Origin: Salisapilia sapeloensis
Lineage: Eukaryota > Oomycota > Peronosporomycetes > Peronosporales > Salisapiliaceae
Reading direction: 5' to 3'
Assembly (NCBI GenBank): GCA_023334545.1
Contig: JAADVB010000064.1
Coordinates: 1 to 64,000 of the forward strand
DNA: 64,000 nt
Shown here: positions 9,419 through 20,929 of the stretch, piece after piece
How the letters are laid out: each line of letters opens with the position of its first letter
Position numbering within the stretch: position 1 is the stretch's first letter
Notes under the pieces: model-generated
The model's input: the letters and a program-made list of their open reading frames with translations, nothing else
Database searches by the model: none
What the model was told of the DNA's origin: nothing
Program-made: the position numbers and the translations under genes

Positions 9419-11041
9419 GGCTTCGATGCAGACGGCGCAAAAACGTATCTAACAGAGAAAAGAGGTATGGAATAACCGTATCGCTGGCCTCGACGGTGAA
9501 GCACATAATTTACTACATGCATCCATGTAAGTTAATGGCCGATCTAGTTTAAGCCGACTTTGATATATAACGGAGAGTATGCCACGGGTACAGTCAGAAG
9601 AAGCGCAACTGACGCCAGGTTCGAATAGACTTATTTGTTCTTATACTTGGCACTACATAATATGGACATGATCAAGGGTGGCACCAGTTCGTCAGAATAG
9701 GGAGGTCAAAGATACAAATCTTGCGATTGGTGTTACGCAGCTTATCGCTCCAACTTTAAGCAGCTCTAGGCACCAACTGTCAGTCCGTTCAAAGTTACAA
9801 ATAAGCAGATCCATTTGCTTTCGTGCATTAAGTTAAAAGAATGAGCAAGTTGCCGTATGAAGAGTAGCTTTTCTGCTTTATTTTATTTTAAGCCACCTCC
9901 GGAGGTGATTTAAATGCTAAGCATAATCAAGGTCCGTGCGTAGAATTAAGCATAAGCAAAGCCTCAATGTAAGCAGAATTTTTAGTGACTTTGATCCTCC
10001 TAATGCAGGTAGTATTACAACTTTATCACTCCAAATTGGTGATTAGCCTCGGCTACTTACTTGTACGCCAAGAATCCACTTTTGTCCGGTAAAAAGTCTT
10101 CTACGTTACATAACCATACCAATCGAGCATTCTACTCATCATTCATGCAAAGTACTTTCACGGTCATTTGAGGTCGCGATTCCATACAAATAAGGAGTCG
10201 AAGTTTCCTAAAATCGTGCTTAGGTTGAGGCTCTGCTTAGGCTTACCTCTACGCACAAATTTGGCTTATTCTTAGATCCAAGCCAAGCCAACCCCAGAGG
10301 TGGCCTAAAATAATTTAAAGCAAAGGAGCGACTCTTCAAACGGCAGCTTCCACACTACTTCAACTTCAGCACATGAAAATCAGAAGTGAGTCTGCTCATA
10401 TGTAGCTTTAAATGGACTGACAATTGACACCCAAACCTGCTTAAAGTGAACGAGATCGCCTACTTAACACCTCATGCAGAAACCATAACTTCGATTCCCT
10501 ACTATCTGCCAAAAAGACACGACCTAAGTTTCGCGTGGTTGAAGCTTTGTTCTTCTAGGCCCGTATTCCCGCACAACTAGATGAAAGAGATAGTTTAAGG
10601 AAGATCAGAATCCTATTCTCATGTTTAGGAGTCAACAATGCAGCATGGCTCGCATCAAGCAATTGGCTGAAATGGCATATTCATGTCGAGCCACAGGGAA
10701 CACAAACCAATTATCAAAAATGTTTTTCTTTAACTGACTAGAACGCATGTCAGCAGCACAGGCTAAGTGCTGAGCGCTTATTGTTAATTTTCGCGCTGAT
10801 GAGGCAACGGATTATAAACAAGTGAGAATTGACTTTTGTACAATCGTGAACGGACAGGATCCCCACTATCCATTGACTCTGCTTTGGATCCGGTCGCTTC
10901 TTGAGCCTTTGATGTAATTATCAGAAATCCTCGATCCCTCAAGTGATAAGGTTTCCATAGCACATTCAATAATATGCTGACAGGGCAAAACGCAAGTCGA
11001 GAGCTCAGTCATTGTCCAATTTTCATCCCTCCGATCCTTTC
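9419..11041. other. Gene-poor region holding a TIR element
   Basis: No protein-coding gene was recognised between the protease pseudogene and the thioesterase gene. The only clear structure is the inverted-repeat element at 9874-10322. The remaining about 700 bp up to the thioesterase start is AT-rich without a supported gene. Confidence 0.45.
9874..10322. mobile_element. MITE-like element with long terminal inverted repeats
   Basis: The left arm (9874 to about 9990) and the reverse complement of the right arm (about 10206 to 10322) align over roughly 115 bases with small gaps. Both begin TGCTTTA, then pass through a GCCACCTC core, a TGCGTAGA block, and an AGCCTCAA block. Together they bound a 449-bp segment without coding capacity, the layout of a non-autonomous DNA transposon. 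The left arm contains a 14-bp perfect palindrome (CACCTCCGGAGGTG, 9894-9907). The exact termini and target-site duplication are not certain because the ends are AT-rich. No transposase is present. Confidence 0.7.
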
Positions 11042-12118
11042 ATGGCGACGTCCCTCGCTGCCCTCTTCGCTGCGCTATTTGTATACTTAGCCAGTGCAAA
11101 TGTTAAAGCAACTTTCTGTCTGACAGACACTTCAAGAGATCTACCAGTCGTCTTTATGCATGGGCTTCTTGCCAATACGAGCGCTGGCACTGAAATTGGT
11201 AACGCACTGGCAGCAGAAGGTAGAGCATTCATCTCGCTCGACTTTTGTACAGATGAGTGCTCTTCACGTGCCCTCCAGGAGCAAGTATCTCTCGGCGTGA
11301 AAGCACTTCAAGATATCCAAATGTCTGATGATCGCCTTGCCAATGGATACATCTTAATCGGTCATTCCCAAGGAGGCATCATCATCCGCAGCATTGCTGA
11401 AGAGATGGATGATCACTGTATCCGCAAGCTCATCACCTTGGCGAGTCCACACAACGGGCTCTTTTACGGTCCTCAAAAGCCTGACTTGGGCCTCGTTAAG
11501 CTGTTTCTCAAGTCGCCTGATCTGTTCTTTATTCAGGGCAAAGACACCTTCCCATTCGACCAGTACACCGTTGACGACATTCACGGCAAACTTCAGCTAG
11601 ACTTCCACGACTGGGCCACACGTTTTGCTGGCGTGTACTCTCCAGCAGACTTAAATCGGTTCCCAAAAGATGTAGAATGGATTGCTAGCTCCGACTTTTA
11701 CCCCAAGTACAACAACATGAATGACTGTGGTGAAGAGGCAACTGCAGACTACGATTCATGCCGCCAAGAGCAACAACGTCGTCGGAACAACTTTTTAAAA
11801 GTGAACGAAGTACACTTTCTTTCATCGCCAGACGACGGTGTACTCACGCCATGGCAATCTGGCATTGGTGGTCGGTACGGTGACTTTACTGGCAACATGG
11901 ACGACTTTATTCCAGCGTTCGACTTGCTTGAGCCAATTTTGATGAACCAAACGACTGAGTTCATCAGCGACACGTACGGCCTTCGGACAATGTCTGATCA
12001 TGGGTCGCTCTTCCTGACTTCAGCTCCAAAGGTCGAGCACGTTTGCTGGCTGGCCGACGGTGTAAGCTGCACATTCCGAGCGACGTATGATGAGTACATC
12101 TATCCTCTCTTGCACTGA
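11042..12118 (+). CDS. Palmitoyl-protein thioesterase-like alpha/beta hydrolase
   Basis: 358 aa, single exon, beginning at the ATG (11042) directly before a signal peptide (MATSLAALFAALFVYLASANV). The serine nucleophile motif GHSQGG is at about residue 107-112. A probable catalytic Asp lies in SSPDDGVLTPW (about 262) and a catalytic His near the C-terminus in VEHVCW (about 332), the order seen in PPT1-type enzymes. The opening strand region PVVFMHGLL supplies an oxyanion-hole HG. Family members remove palmitate from S-acylated proteins in the lysosome or secretory pathway. Even cysteine number and NQT/NTS sequons fit a secreted or vacuolar location. The substrate is inferred from family. Confidence 0.85.
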   Translation: MATSLAALFAALFVYLASANVKATFCLTDTSRDLPVVFMHGLLANTSAGTEIGNALAAEGRAFISLDFCTDECSSRALQEQVSLGVKALQDIQMSDDRLANGYILIGHSQGGIIIRSIAEEMDDHCIRKLITLASPHNGLFYGPQKPDLGLVKLFLKSPDLFFIQGKDTFPFDQYTVDDIHGKLQLDFHDWATRFAGVYSPADLNRFPKDVEWIASSDFYPKYNNMNDCGEEATADYDSCRQEQQRRRNNFLKVNEVHFLSSPDDGVLTPWQSGIGGRYGDFTGNMDDFIPAFDLLEPILMNQTTEFISDTYGLRTMSDHGSLFLTSAPKVEHVCWLADGVSCTFRATYDEYIYPLLH

Positions 12119-13004
12119 CTTGCCTCAGCATTGACCTAAAGACGTTAGTGAATGAAAGTCGGTTTTCATTGGGTTACTTGTACACATTCTTACTAGCATC
12201 TTGACAGAATACCCTGGCATCCAGACTCATCAAGTCGCTCATTCCGCAAGATGCAACATATACTTTTCTACCAGCTCATTTGGTAGTGCACCGAACGCTC
12301 GCCACAAGCAGATTGTTTTGGCAAACACTCGAGCTTCCACCGGTACTTCTTTGCTAGTTCTTTCGAAGCTCAAGCTGGCCAAAACCGTAGTCTAAATCGC
12401 AAGAGACGAGAGTAAAAACTGTGCCCAGCAGCCATCTTTCTCTGGCTTTCATTTCGATGAGCAGTATTAACCTGAATGGGTCATCGCCTGGTAGGATGCA
12501 ATCAAGGTATTTAGTAAGCCAATTATTCGAAGGAGCTAGCTGAAAAGATCAAAGTGAAAGAGGCTGGTCTATGGACTGTGTGCATTAACGCTTAGAGCAG
12601 AGTAAATTTTACATTTGCCTACCTCAAAGGCATCTACATGACCCAGGGAGCTCATCTATACAACTAACATGCCTCCAAATCGACTTGGTCACCACTTGCA
12701 CAGCGACAAATGATTTTCTCTTTCGTCATGCTGGATGATGGTCTTCAATGAGTCGACCTGGTAAGCTACGTTGTCTTTCTTACATCCAAGGACCAAGCAC
12801 TCGAGTAATCTAGCTCCAAAGCCCTCCACACACCAGCATACTCATGATCAGGAAGTCATAAACAAGCGGAAACAAATCCTCGGTATCTATTAGCTATATT
12901 CATTCCGTTGAAGTCTCCGTTTCCTTTTGAAATAAATCCAAACACTCTTCCAAAGTATTTCTTTCTCGCCACCGCGAGCAACATTTATACTCGTGATGCG
13001 TGCT
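12119..13004. other. Intergenic, no gene seen
   Basis: About 890 bp between the thioesterase gene and the 3' end of the START/FYVE-related gene on the other strand. Only short frames without recognisable features. Confidence 0.4.
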
Positions 13005-14724
13005 TCAAAAATCCTCACTCTCGGATCGTTTTCTTCCCATCAGCAGTTTCCTCCATATGGACCTCGACTTCTTGCTCCGGACGACCGGAGGTTCTTGGAC
13101 ATCGTCGTACGTCTCGCCGGTGGTCGAGTGCTTCCATAAATAAGAAGCAGATGCCTCGTCTTCTGACTGGTACTCCAGACGCGGTGCCGATGGAATCACC
13201 GTATTGGACCTATCTACTACTCTCTGCTCACGACTGCGCGTCCGACTCGTGCAGTTATCTTCGGAGCTGACTCGCATGCGAGGTTCCTTTTCGTTCTGTT
13301 GCTGAGAGTAGCTCTGCGCGTGGGACTCGAGCGTTGAGTGGTTCAAGTACCAAATTGGAGATGAATGGGAGCTCCGGTGGTAGCTGAGCTCCGAGTCATT
13401 GACGAATCGACGACTATTGTCCAGGTCGTACCGAGTGAAAGGGGACGTAGAAATCTTTATCTGATGGCGATGGCGCACGTCCTCAATCGCGAACAGCGTT
13501 GCGTCTTTCGAGATGGCCGAGTGGAAACATGATTTGCAAATCAGCACCTCGACGGCCCATTGCTCTGTCATCCGCAACGGACCGACCTCTCGCTTCGATA
13601 GGCAAGACGCACAGCATGCCTAGTGAAAAGGTGAGTGCACCAGTTCAGACTATGTACAATCGACGGCAATGTCTTTACCTGCTGGCAGATGCGACACTTT
13701 TCTTTTGCTCTTGCCGCCCTCTCGGACTTGGCGTCGCACATGCCGCACGCGCACTGCGTATTCGAGTGTCGAGACGATGCAGTCGTGTCCGATCCCATCG
13801 AGGCCTCTAGTACGAGGTTCCGAGGCCCAGTCTCTACCACTCGCGCCAGTTTCTTGGCAATAGCAACTTGATGCAGACCCTCGAGGCTGGCTTTAAACGT
13901 CTGTACAGCCAGCTTCATGCGCAATCGTCGGCCCATGTCGCCACTCGGGTCGAGCGAACCTAGGAGAAAGACCTGGACGTGGGCGTCGTCGAGCGTCGTC
14001 TGCGAATGGCGCGGCGGCTGTCGGAAGAAAGAGCCAGAGGACACTTGCGCACGAACGAACGCATCTCCGGCAGAGCCATCCAAGCCTGGCGGGCACGAAG
14101 GGAAGGCCACTGACTGCTTTAGCTCGAAGCCGACCGTATCCCCGTCCCCGGATCGTAGCGTTCCAGTAGACTAGCGACGCCACCCATATTCATTAGATGT
14201 TCCATAGATAGTAGTAGTAGTAGAGGACGTACTTGGAGACAACACAGGTCGCGGTCACGGGCGAGTCCGAAGCTTTTCTTTGGCGCGAGACGTCTCTCCC
14301 ATTTAACTGCGAGCGTCCGGAAGGGCTTGCGACTGGACGGGGCTTCTAGAGGATAGAGCAAGCTGCCATCCACAAGTCCATCTTTCGAGTAGTATCCTCG
14401 ACTGCGGCGCTCCAGCGTCGACGTCCACATGGAACCGTAGAGGAGGTCAGAGAGTTGGGCATGAATGAGGCCGATCACGAGCACTAGTGGAGTCTTGCTC
14501 CCTGCTTGGTTTTTCGTAAACACTTGTATTTCGTCGGAGCTGTATTCTGAAAGGTACTCCCACTGGTGTTTCCACACCAGCTCTGCATTCGAGACGCTCG
14601 ACACTTCCTCATACAGCCGTAGATACCTCGTCATGAGCTCTCGCTCCTGATTCTTCAAGTCCTCGACTTTGGACCGGCGCAGCTTCACATTCGGAAACCA
14701 CGGCAACGCCTCGGCACCCTCCAT
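13005..14724 (-). CDS. START-like domain protein with FYVE-related zinc finger
   Basis: 532 aa from three exons: 14233-14724, 13679-14170 and 13005-13619. Introns of 62 and 59 nt have GTACGT and GTAAAG donors and TAG acceptors, and both junctions are phase 0. Residues about 30-300 look like the START-like lipid-binding domain of the large oomycete START/FYVE family (for example RDLCCLQSTGT across the first junction). A cysteine cluster follows: CACGMC, KEKCRIC, CCASC and CKSC, with the second intron falling inside it. The basic RRHHCR motif that binds PI3P in true FYVE fingers is not visible, so this is FYVE-related rather than classical. The C-terminal 150 residues are Ser/Arg-rich and disordered. 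Start ATG at 14722-14724 (MEGAEALPW). Confidence 0.78.
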
Positions 14725-15044
14725 CCTCGTTCGTCGACGTCGACTGCTATCCGATGTATAAATCGTGCTCGTCGTGCACACGGTCAGGTCATGCCGAATC
14801 AGATGGTCACGCCGAATCAGACGCTGATTGGACGAAAGTCGGTCGGCTCATAACAGTTAAGGTGTTAAGTAACTCGACGACCGGACGGTATGGTCGTCAG
14901 GCGAGCGATTCTTCCATCTCCCAATCGGGATCATCTTCAAGGGAGCGTGCAAAGAAGCACCATCTTACCTTTTGACGGGGTAGCAGTTCGCCTAACGGAG
15001 ACCGGAAAGATACAGAGCATCGCACGTAAAGTAGTCTAGGAGAG

Positions 15045-16302
15045 ATGCCCGTCGACTCGGGCCACGCGACATTCGTGCTTCGCCATCAGAAAAATGCATC
15101 CGGACAGGCCGCGACATGGCGCTTGAGCAGACGCGCGGACTCGCCCAACTCTGGTGCATCGTCGAACCGCCCTCGTCTATCGCTGCCTCCAGCCGAGAGC
15201 GTCGCCAACATGAATAATCGGTAGGTAACTCGCCTGCACCAACGAAGCTATTAATACCTAGATATTTGAGGGAAACTCTCTTTCCTCGACCAAACATGTG
15301 GTCTTCCAATACACTTGAACACGACAATTAAAAGCAAGACGGATCTCTCACACACTCCTGTGCTATAGAGAGCGGTGCAAGTACTACCGAGAACGGCGGC
15401 GCAAGTACGAGCAGCTGCTTGAAGGGGAAGTAGAGGATCTCCAAGACCAGATCACTGCGCTCCAAGCGACGCGCCAGGTGCACCAGGAGCTATCGATTGC
15501 GCGAGCTACAGACGCGAACGGCTCACTGGCTAGATTAGTGAACGAGTATTACGCCCAATTCGCCCAAGGCACCCCCGTTGCACTCCAATTTGCTTCCAAC
15601 GCGTCGGAAATCCACGCAGCACCACTGCGTCGTGTCGCAAAGGCAACCCAGACGCAGGCCTCTTTCCTGTACGCAGCCATGAAGAAAAATGTTCGTTTCG
15701 GAGATTTCCAAGGCGTGGACACGTTGCTCGACCAATGGCAACGGTACTCCACCTACCACTCGTCGATCTCGTTCGGCGTGAAATCTCTCCAAGTCCTCAG
15801 TCGCCCATCGATCGGAGAATCAGAAATGACCTATGAAGACGGAAGCGCAGTTGTGATCGTTGTCCATGGCGACTTGAAATGCCGGATCAGTAAGGAAACG
15901 TTGGAGAACATCTTTCCCCAAGCGCTCCGTCACCCAGACCTGATGCAAAGGTTGATTGGCCTGGAGGTTACCTACCCTTGCATCAATGAATTCTTCTTTG
16001 CCAAAGACGGAAAGATCGAGCGGTACAATGCGCAAGTGATGTTCGTAGAGGCGCTCATGGACGCCGTCAAGAGCATCATGGATGTCTCTAAGATGCTCGG
16101 CGACGCTCTGATCGTGAAAGACCACATGATCGGGCAGCTGAATTCGAAGGAAGCAGAGGTCGCTCGTCAGGACGCCGAGGCGCTTGCCGTGGGCACAGAC
16201 ATGGAGGATATGGAAAGCAACGGCGACTACGACATGGAAAGCAGCAGCGACTATGACACGCCGCCTATCTCCAAACACTCTTTGGGCTACATATTGTCTT
16301 AA
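15045..16302 (+). CDS. bZIP transcription factor with C-terminal NTF2-like domain
   Basis: 369 aa in two exons: 15045-15220 and 15369-16302, with a 148-nt intron (GTAGGT...ATAG, phase 2) that splits the basic region. Across the junction the protein reads NNRERCKYYRERRRKYEQLLE, which keeps the N-x7-R spacing of bZIP basic regions. A short zipper follows (LLEGEVEDLQDQITALQ). The remaining part, residues about 95-310, shares motifs with the gene at 57145: a QWxRY segment, an 'NIFP...HPDLMQRLIGLEV' segment, and FFFxxDGKIERY. An alpha+beta NTF2/SnoaL-like fold is my inference from that pattern. The tail is acidic with repeated D-M-E-S units. Nuclear regulator; targets unknown. Divergent from the START/FYVE-related gene, 320 bp apart. 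Confidence 0.75.
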
Positions 16303-16413
16303 TTTTCAATTCGAAATGCAAGGTTTATTGTTTGAGTAAACTGTCACGGACGTAGGTGTCGCACTCGACACGCTCTTAGATATGCACCACCATTGGCAGG
16401 GTGCCCCTTACTA

Positions 16414-16866
16414 TCACGGCTGCTCGTCGTCCGAGATGAAAGACTTGACGCTCTCGTCTTGGTTATCGTCTTCAACGTCGCTGTCTATTGCCTCTCCACT
16501 AACTTTAATCGCACCATCCGTATCGACCTCGACATTCGCAATAAACATTTCAATTGCCCTCCTTTCCGTCCGATTCCGCTGATCCAGTCTCCGTTGATTC
16601 GCATTCGCAATATCCCGATGGTACTCGCAGTAGGTGTGCAATCCGCCTGTCTTCTTCTTTGCGCGCAGATTCAGACAAACCTTGTTCGCGTACCGGCAAG
16701 TTGCCTGCTCTGGCTTGCACGTCAAACCGCGCACTGCTGGCGTCCGTTTCCGGTCACTGGCCATTTTCCGCAGTTTCTTTGGCGGCTCGATGGTTGACTT
16801 GGAGACGAGCTCATAATCTGGACGCTCCTCAAGTGCACTTCGGTGTTTGTGCAGTGTCATCAACAT
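16414..16866 (-). CDS. Small C3H-finger (WRC-like) basic protein
   Basis: 150 aa, ATG at 16864-16866 (MLMTLHKHR). The central module is C-x6-C-x15-C-x2-H (CRYANKVC ... CEYH) followed by an arginine-rich segment, ANANQRRLDQRNRTERR. The same module with identical spacing occurs in the gene at 20930-21583. Spacing and the CExH ending recall the plant WRC finger (C-x9-C-x10-C-x2-H), but the loops differ. The C-terminal 35 residues are acidic. I infer a zinc-binding nuclear protein, possibly DNA-binding; no function is known to me. An upstream exon cannot be excluded. Confidence 0.6.
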   Translation of the reverse strand: MLMTLHKHRSALEERPDYELVSKSTIEPPKKLRKMASDRKRTPAVRGLTCKPEQATCRYANKVCLNLRAKKKTGGLHTYCEYHRDIANANQRRLDQRNRTERRAIEMFIANVEVDTDGAIKVSGEAIDSDVEDDNQDESVKSFISDDEQP

Positions 16867-19183
16867 GGCAGTTGTCAAGATCGGCGGATAAACCCAATGT
16901 GTTGCACGGATAGATAGGAGGTTTGTGGAGCGAATGTATCCAACCTTCACTCCTTAATCGGGAGACGGCCAATTTAGAAATGAGCTTGGCGTGAAAGAGA
17001 AGAAGTTGACTGGCAACTTTCCAACTTACATATTGCTGTATATTGCGCTTTGTGCATATTTACACTCCCGCCCAGTGCAGTTATAAACAGGATTTGATCC
17101 AAGTCGGTAAAAATGCACAATTTGCACTCGATAGACCATTAGGGTGTGCAGTATTAAAATACAACATAAGCAGCTTCGTATTTAATGCGTTTGTGCATAT
17201 AAGTGGATGTGGAGATCATTCCATTGATATGTAAATTATCATAGATGCTCAGGGTTTGAAGTGCAGAGACCGAACCATGTTCGGCTAGACGAAATATTGA
17301 CCTTGGGACGTTAAAAATCTACGCGTGCATCCTGCTTCACTAGCACTAGATTGCATATTCCTATAGGTACATGCACGCACAAGACTATTCCCTTTATTTG
17401 CCCACATTTACACGCCCACTCGTCGGCTAGTGATTGGAAAGATACATGTAACGACAGCCTGCCTGTCACCCACACAAACTAGGTCACATGGCACTGCTTG
17501 CGAGCCACAAGCGGGATTTTTGCTGGAGCAGATGCAAACAGCGCTTGGAGCCCATTGCTTGGCACTCGTTCGAGTACTCGCGCCTCAACAGATGAGGAAG
17601 AGTTTGCACGTAAAAAGGACTACATATCATTTACACGTAATAGATTCACTGGCGTGCCTCGCGAGCCACGAATGTGATTTTTATGATCGAATATCCGGAT
17701 AGAATGTAGGATCTTCTGCTTGCCGTTAGACTCAAATAGTCACTTAAGAAAGTGGCACGACCCAAGCACAATCGTGACATGATTGCGGCCCAACCGGAAA
17801 TGAGACCTTGACAAGACATGCATCCTTCCTTGCAAATCGTGCTTCCTGTTGCAAGTGAGACAGTGCACCGGAAATCCAGCGGCACTGCCGCCATAGAAAG
17901 CACGAACTACCATCGCTGCGTACATTCTCCATTGCTGCGATGCCTGCAACTGCGTACTGGGTTTTTTGGACTATTTTTCTTCCATTCAATTTTTTTCGTG
18001 GTACCTCGGATTGTACCCATGAATGAGTATCCGCAAAGCGCTCGTCGCGGTAGAAAGTCTTAAAAAATCCTATTCTACAATACGGGTACGGATACCTCCT
18101 TTTGGTTTGGATCAACTTTAAGTTACTATTGCAAGGTCTACATCCTTTTGCCTAAATGTAATCGACCAAAGTAGGAAGACCGGAGCATGTGTGCATGCGT
18201 CAAGTATAGAGATGGTTTCGTTTGGCCCGTGTGCAAGCAGCGTCAAAGCACCATGCATCTGCTCTGAAAACGAATCAAACAGAATGCTGTGTATCAGATA
18301 AGCATCCTGCAGTCTATTCCATTGACATATAGAAGATAAATGCCAATTAACCTAAAGGTGCACACTGTACTACGGTGATGAACGACCGTGAATTCATGTT
18401 GGCGTGATCCAACTATGCGGTGGTGTTGTAATCGCCACAAATGCGCTGTCGTACTGTGAGGCGAAGACAAGCGACAAAATGGTCATTGTCTTCAGGAATA
18501 AACACCGCGGGATGTCGTTCCACGCATCAAGCGTAAAATTTTGCTGACATTGAGCTGACTGTAACTGTGTGCGACGCGGTCAGCTGGCAGAAAGCTAGTC
18601 TTTAGTTGTGCATAGAGCAGTGCCTTGGAAGATAGCAAGAAGCATTGATGCGATAGCTTGCTCCACCCTTCTGTCATAGCTCTTTGCATTTGCAATAAGG
18701 CAATAGACTAAGTATGATACTGGTAACTCTTCTTTATTCAAGCGAACCTTCCCTTTCTCCACCTCCACCAGCCTCGATTACCGTCGTATCTGTGCTCTAT
18801 GGTTTGCACAATGTACACCAACACCGATGCTATCAGGCGAAGGAAAGGCTCGTTGGAAAGCTCGTGTACGAAGCTAGTTTAAAAGCTCATCATTACGAGC
18901 AAGTCTATCGTGCCCTGAAACAATCGACAACGGTTTGTATTTCAATTGTACCTTTGTCAACCGAATAATGGATCAAATGGAGGTCTTGCGGTACCTGCAT
19001 GAATTGCAAAACCTGACGTGGTACATTACCAGTAATTCACCTTGGTGACCTTGATTGCCATCTAGACTGGAAACACACATTCCCAATGGTGCAAGGTTTA
19101 GTACATCTAGTTAGCGAGAACAAAACGGGAGCACCATGAAGGAAGCAGTTCAAATCTGCTAAAATAAATGAATTACTTGTGCC
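16867..19183. other. Intergenic region of about 2.3 kb, no gene seen
   Basis: Several short frames (up to about 120 codons) overlap on both strands but have no domain, signal peptide or consistent coding character. No tRNA-like or repeat structure was recognised. Confidence 0.4.
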
Positions 19184-20770
19184 TTAATTAGGGGCTACGC
19201 AACTCGGTTTCGCAGCGACGCCAGTGTCATCCACACCCAACATGCGGTCTGAGTCGGGATTGACCACCACAACGACCGTAGCCTTTGCTTCCGGTGCAAC
19301 AGTCGCTGGTGCTACTTGAATGACTGCATTGTTGTTGGCCTGGATATTTTCGTCCGGAGGGAGCAGTCTCCTAAATTCGCGACAACGGAATGTATATCCG
19401 AGGAGGATGGCAGTTACCACTCCTGCGAACCCATGGACAGCCGTGCAGTAGAGCATTTCTTCTGACAGTAGCCCACTCATGGCATTCTCGTCATGAAAGA
19501 TCTGTCTTGCCGTGGTCGCAATGGACGAAACAATGAAGTACATGGCCATTGTCAACCGTAGTCTCTGGAAAAGCTGATGCTTAACGTACGCTGGTGTCAA
19601 CGATACTTCTCGCGTCACTTGCTGCAGCCAACTCACTTGTTCCGCCAAGAGTCGCACGTGGAGACTTGCCTGGAACCAGAACAAGCACACGATCGCCAAG
19701 TACGAGAGAAACAACGCCATGTTCACGATGGTGTACAGGAGACCCAGGTATTCGACGAGTGTGGCGGATAGAGCATAGCCGGCCACGAGCAGTCTCAGTC
19801 GAAAGGTCTCTCTCGGCGGAAGATAGAGTCGAGTAATTTGCCATCCTTTTGCTAAGAGCAGCACCAGCTCTGCTGCACTCATGTAGGTGGTAAACGATAG
19901 ACCCGTCACTACGGACGGAATGAGCCAAACGACGACTATGGCGGACCCTTTCGGGTTTTCGTGCACGACCAAGACGGAGGCTCCATCAAACAGATTGTAC
20001 ACTCCGACGAGGAAAGCTACCGCGCATAGTCTCTTTTGCAGTATAACGGGCATGCGCGAGCTCTGACTTGCCTTTGCAATGACGTGTAAATGATACACGG
20101 TGGCAATAGCAATCCACAGTCCACCGACGACGAATCGAATGTAGCTCAAGTAGTACTTAAGCCTCTCCTGGTCAGCGCTCGAGATCGTTTCCATCGAACT
20201 GCTGGACTCTTCTGGTTGCAAGCAGACAAGTGTGTGCTCATCAAACATGCAAAGCTGTGCCCGGATACTGATGGACGTGTTTGTGTGTACACAAGCGGCC
20301 TGGTCAGAATATTCGCTCGAGCATATCGTGTCTTCGCGGACATTGCAGGCATCGACTAGAACGACGAGTTTCTGGAAGTGCTGTACGTCAATGTACGTAT
20401 CCACCTCCACAAGCACCGTTTCAGACGAGTAGGAAAGAGGTTGAAATTGATAGTACACACAGCTCTTGTGCTCATCAGTCATGTATCTGCACTGCGTCTC
20501 CTCCGTGACACTTGTGGAAAGCATATTGGCCATCTCTTCGCCACATACAGCTAAGCGGAGCTCTTGATGGACGAGGAGTTGAGAGCGAAGCCGAACGTCG
20601 AGCTTGATGAAGCCACTAGGCAGGTCGACTTGACTTGGAATTTGATAGTGGAGAACTTGGACGACACCATGGACTTTACGATTCACTTCTGTCGTATAGT
20701 CATATTCAGCGACTACCATGGCAGCGAAAATGACAGCATACCACAACAGCAGTCTTTCGAGGTACCTCAT
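19184..20770 (-). CDS. GOST/GPR107-like seven-transmembrane protein
   Basis: 528 aa, single exon. The N-terminus is a signal peptide (LLLWYAVIFAAMVVA), then a luminal domain of about 180 residues rich in beta-type sequence with paired cysteines. From about residue 210 there are seven hydrophobic segments (for example FVVGGLWIAIATVYHLHVIA, LCAVAFLVGVYNLF, IVVVWLIPSVVTGLSF, and a last one ending GYTFRCREFRRLLPP). The cytosolic tail is Ala/Val-rich. This layout is that of GOST-type membrane proteins (GPR107/108, TMEM87, TMEM145), which act in Golgi trafficking or as orphan receptors. Which subfamily it belongs to cannot be told from motifs alone. Confidence 0.7.
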   Translation of the reverse strand: MRYLERLLLWYAVIFAAMVVAEYDYTTEVNRKVHGVVQVLHYQIPSQVDLPSGFIKLDVRLRSQLLVHQELRLAVCGEEMANMLSTSVTEETQCRYMTDEHKSCVYYQFQPLSYSSETVLVEVDTYIDVQHFQKLVVLVDACNVREDTICSSEYSDQAACVHTNTSISIRAQLCMFDEHTLVCLQPEESSSSMETISSADQERLKYYLSYIRFVVGGLWIAIATVYHLHVIAKASQSSRMPVILQKRLCAVAFLVGVYNLFDGASVLVVHENPKGSAIVVVWLIPSVVTGLSFTTYMSAAELVLLLAKGWQITRLYLPPRETFRLRLLVAGYALSATLVEYLGLLYTIVNMALFLSYLAIVCLFWFQASLHVRLLAEQVSWLQQVTREVSLTPAYVKHQLFQRLRLTMAMYFIVSSIATTARQIFHDENAMSGLLSEEMLYCTAVHGFAGVVTAILLGYTFRCREFRRLLPPDENIQANNNAVIQVAPATVAPEAKATVVVVVNPDSDRMLGVDDTGVAAKPSCVAPN

Positions 20771-20929
20771 TGTATCGACGTAACGAGAATAATGAGCTCC
20801 AAGTTACTCATCCTCTCTCATCCTCTTCAACTAAGGAAACTAAAAATACGTCGCATAAGACTCAATGGCTTGTATAAAATAACACATTATTTACTTGCAT
20901 TTCTCTCGACTACTATAAACGTTCGACCT

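Noticed and set aside
9594..9640. tRNA-like GGTTCGAATAG string
   Set aside because: Resembles a T-loop, but no acceptor, D or anticodon stems could be built around it.
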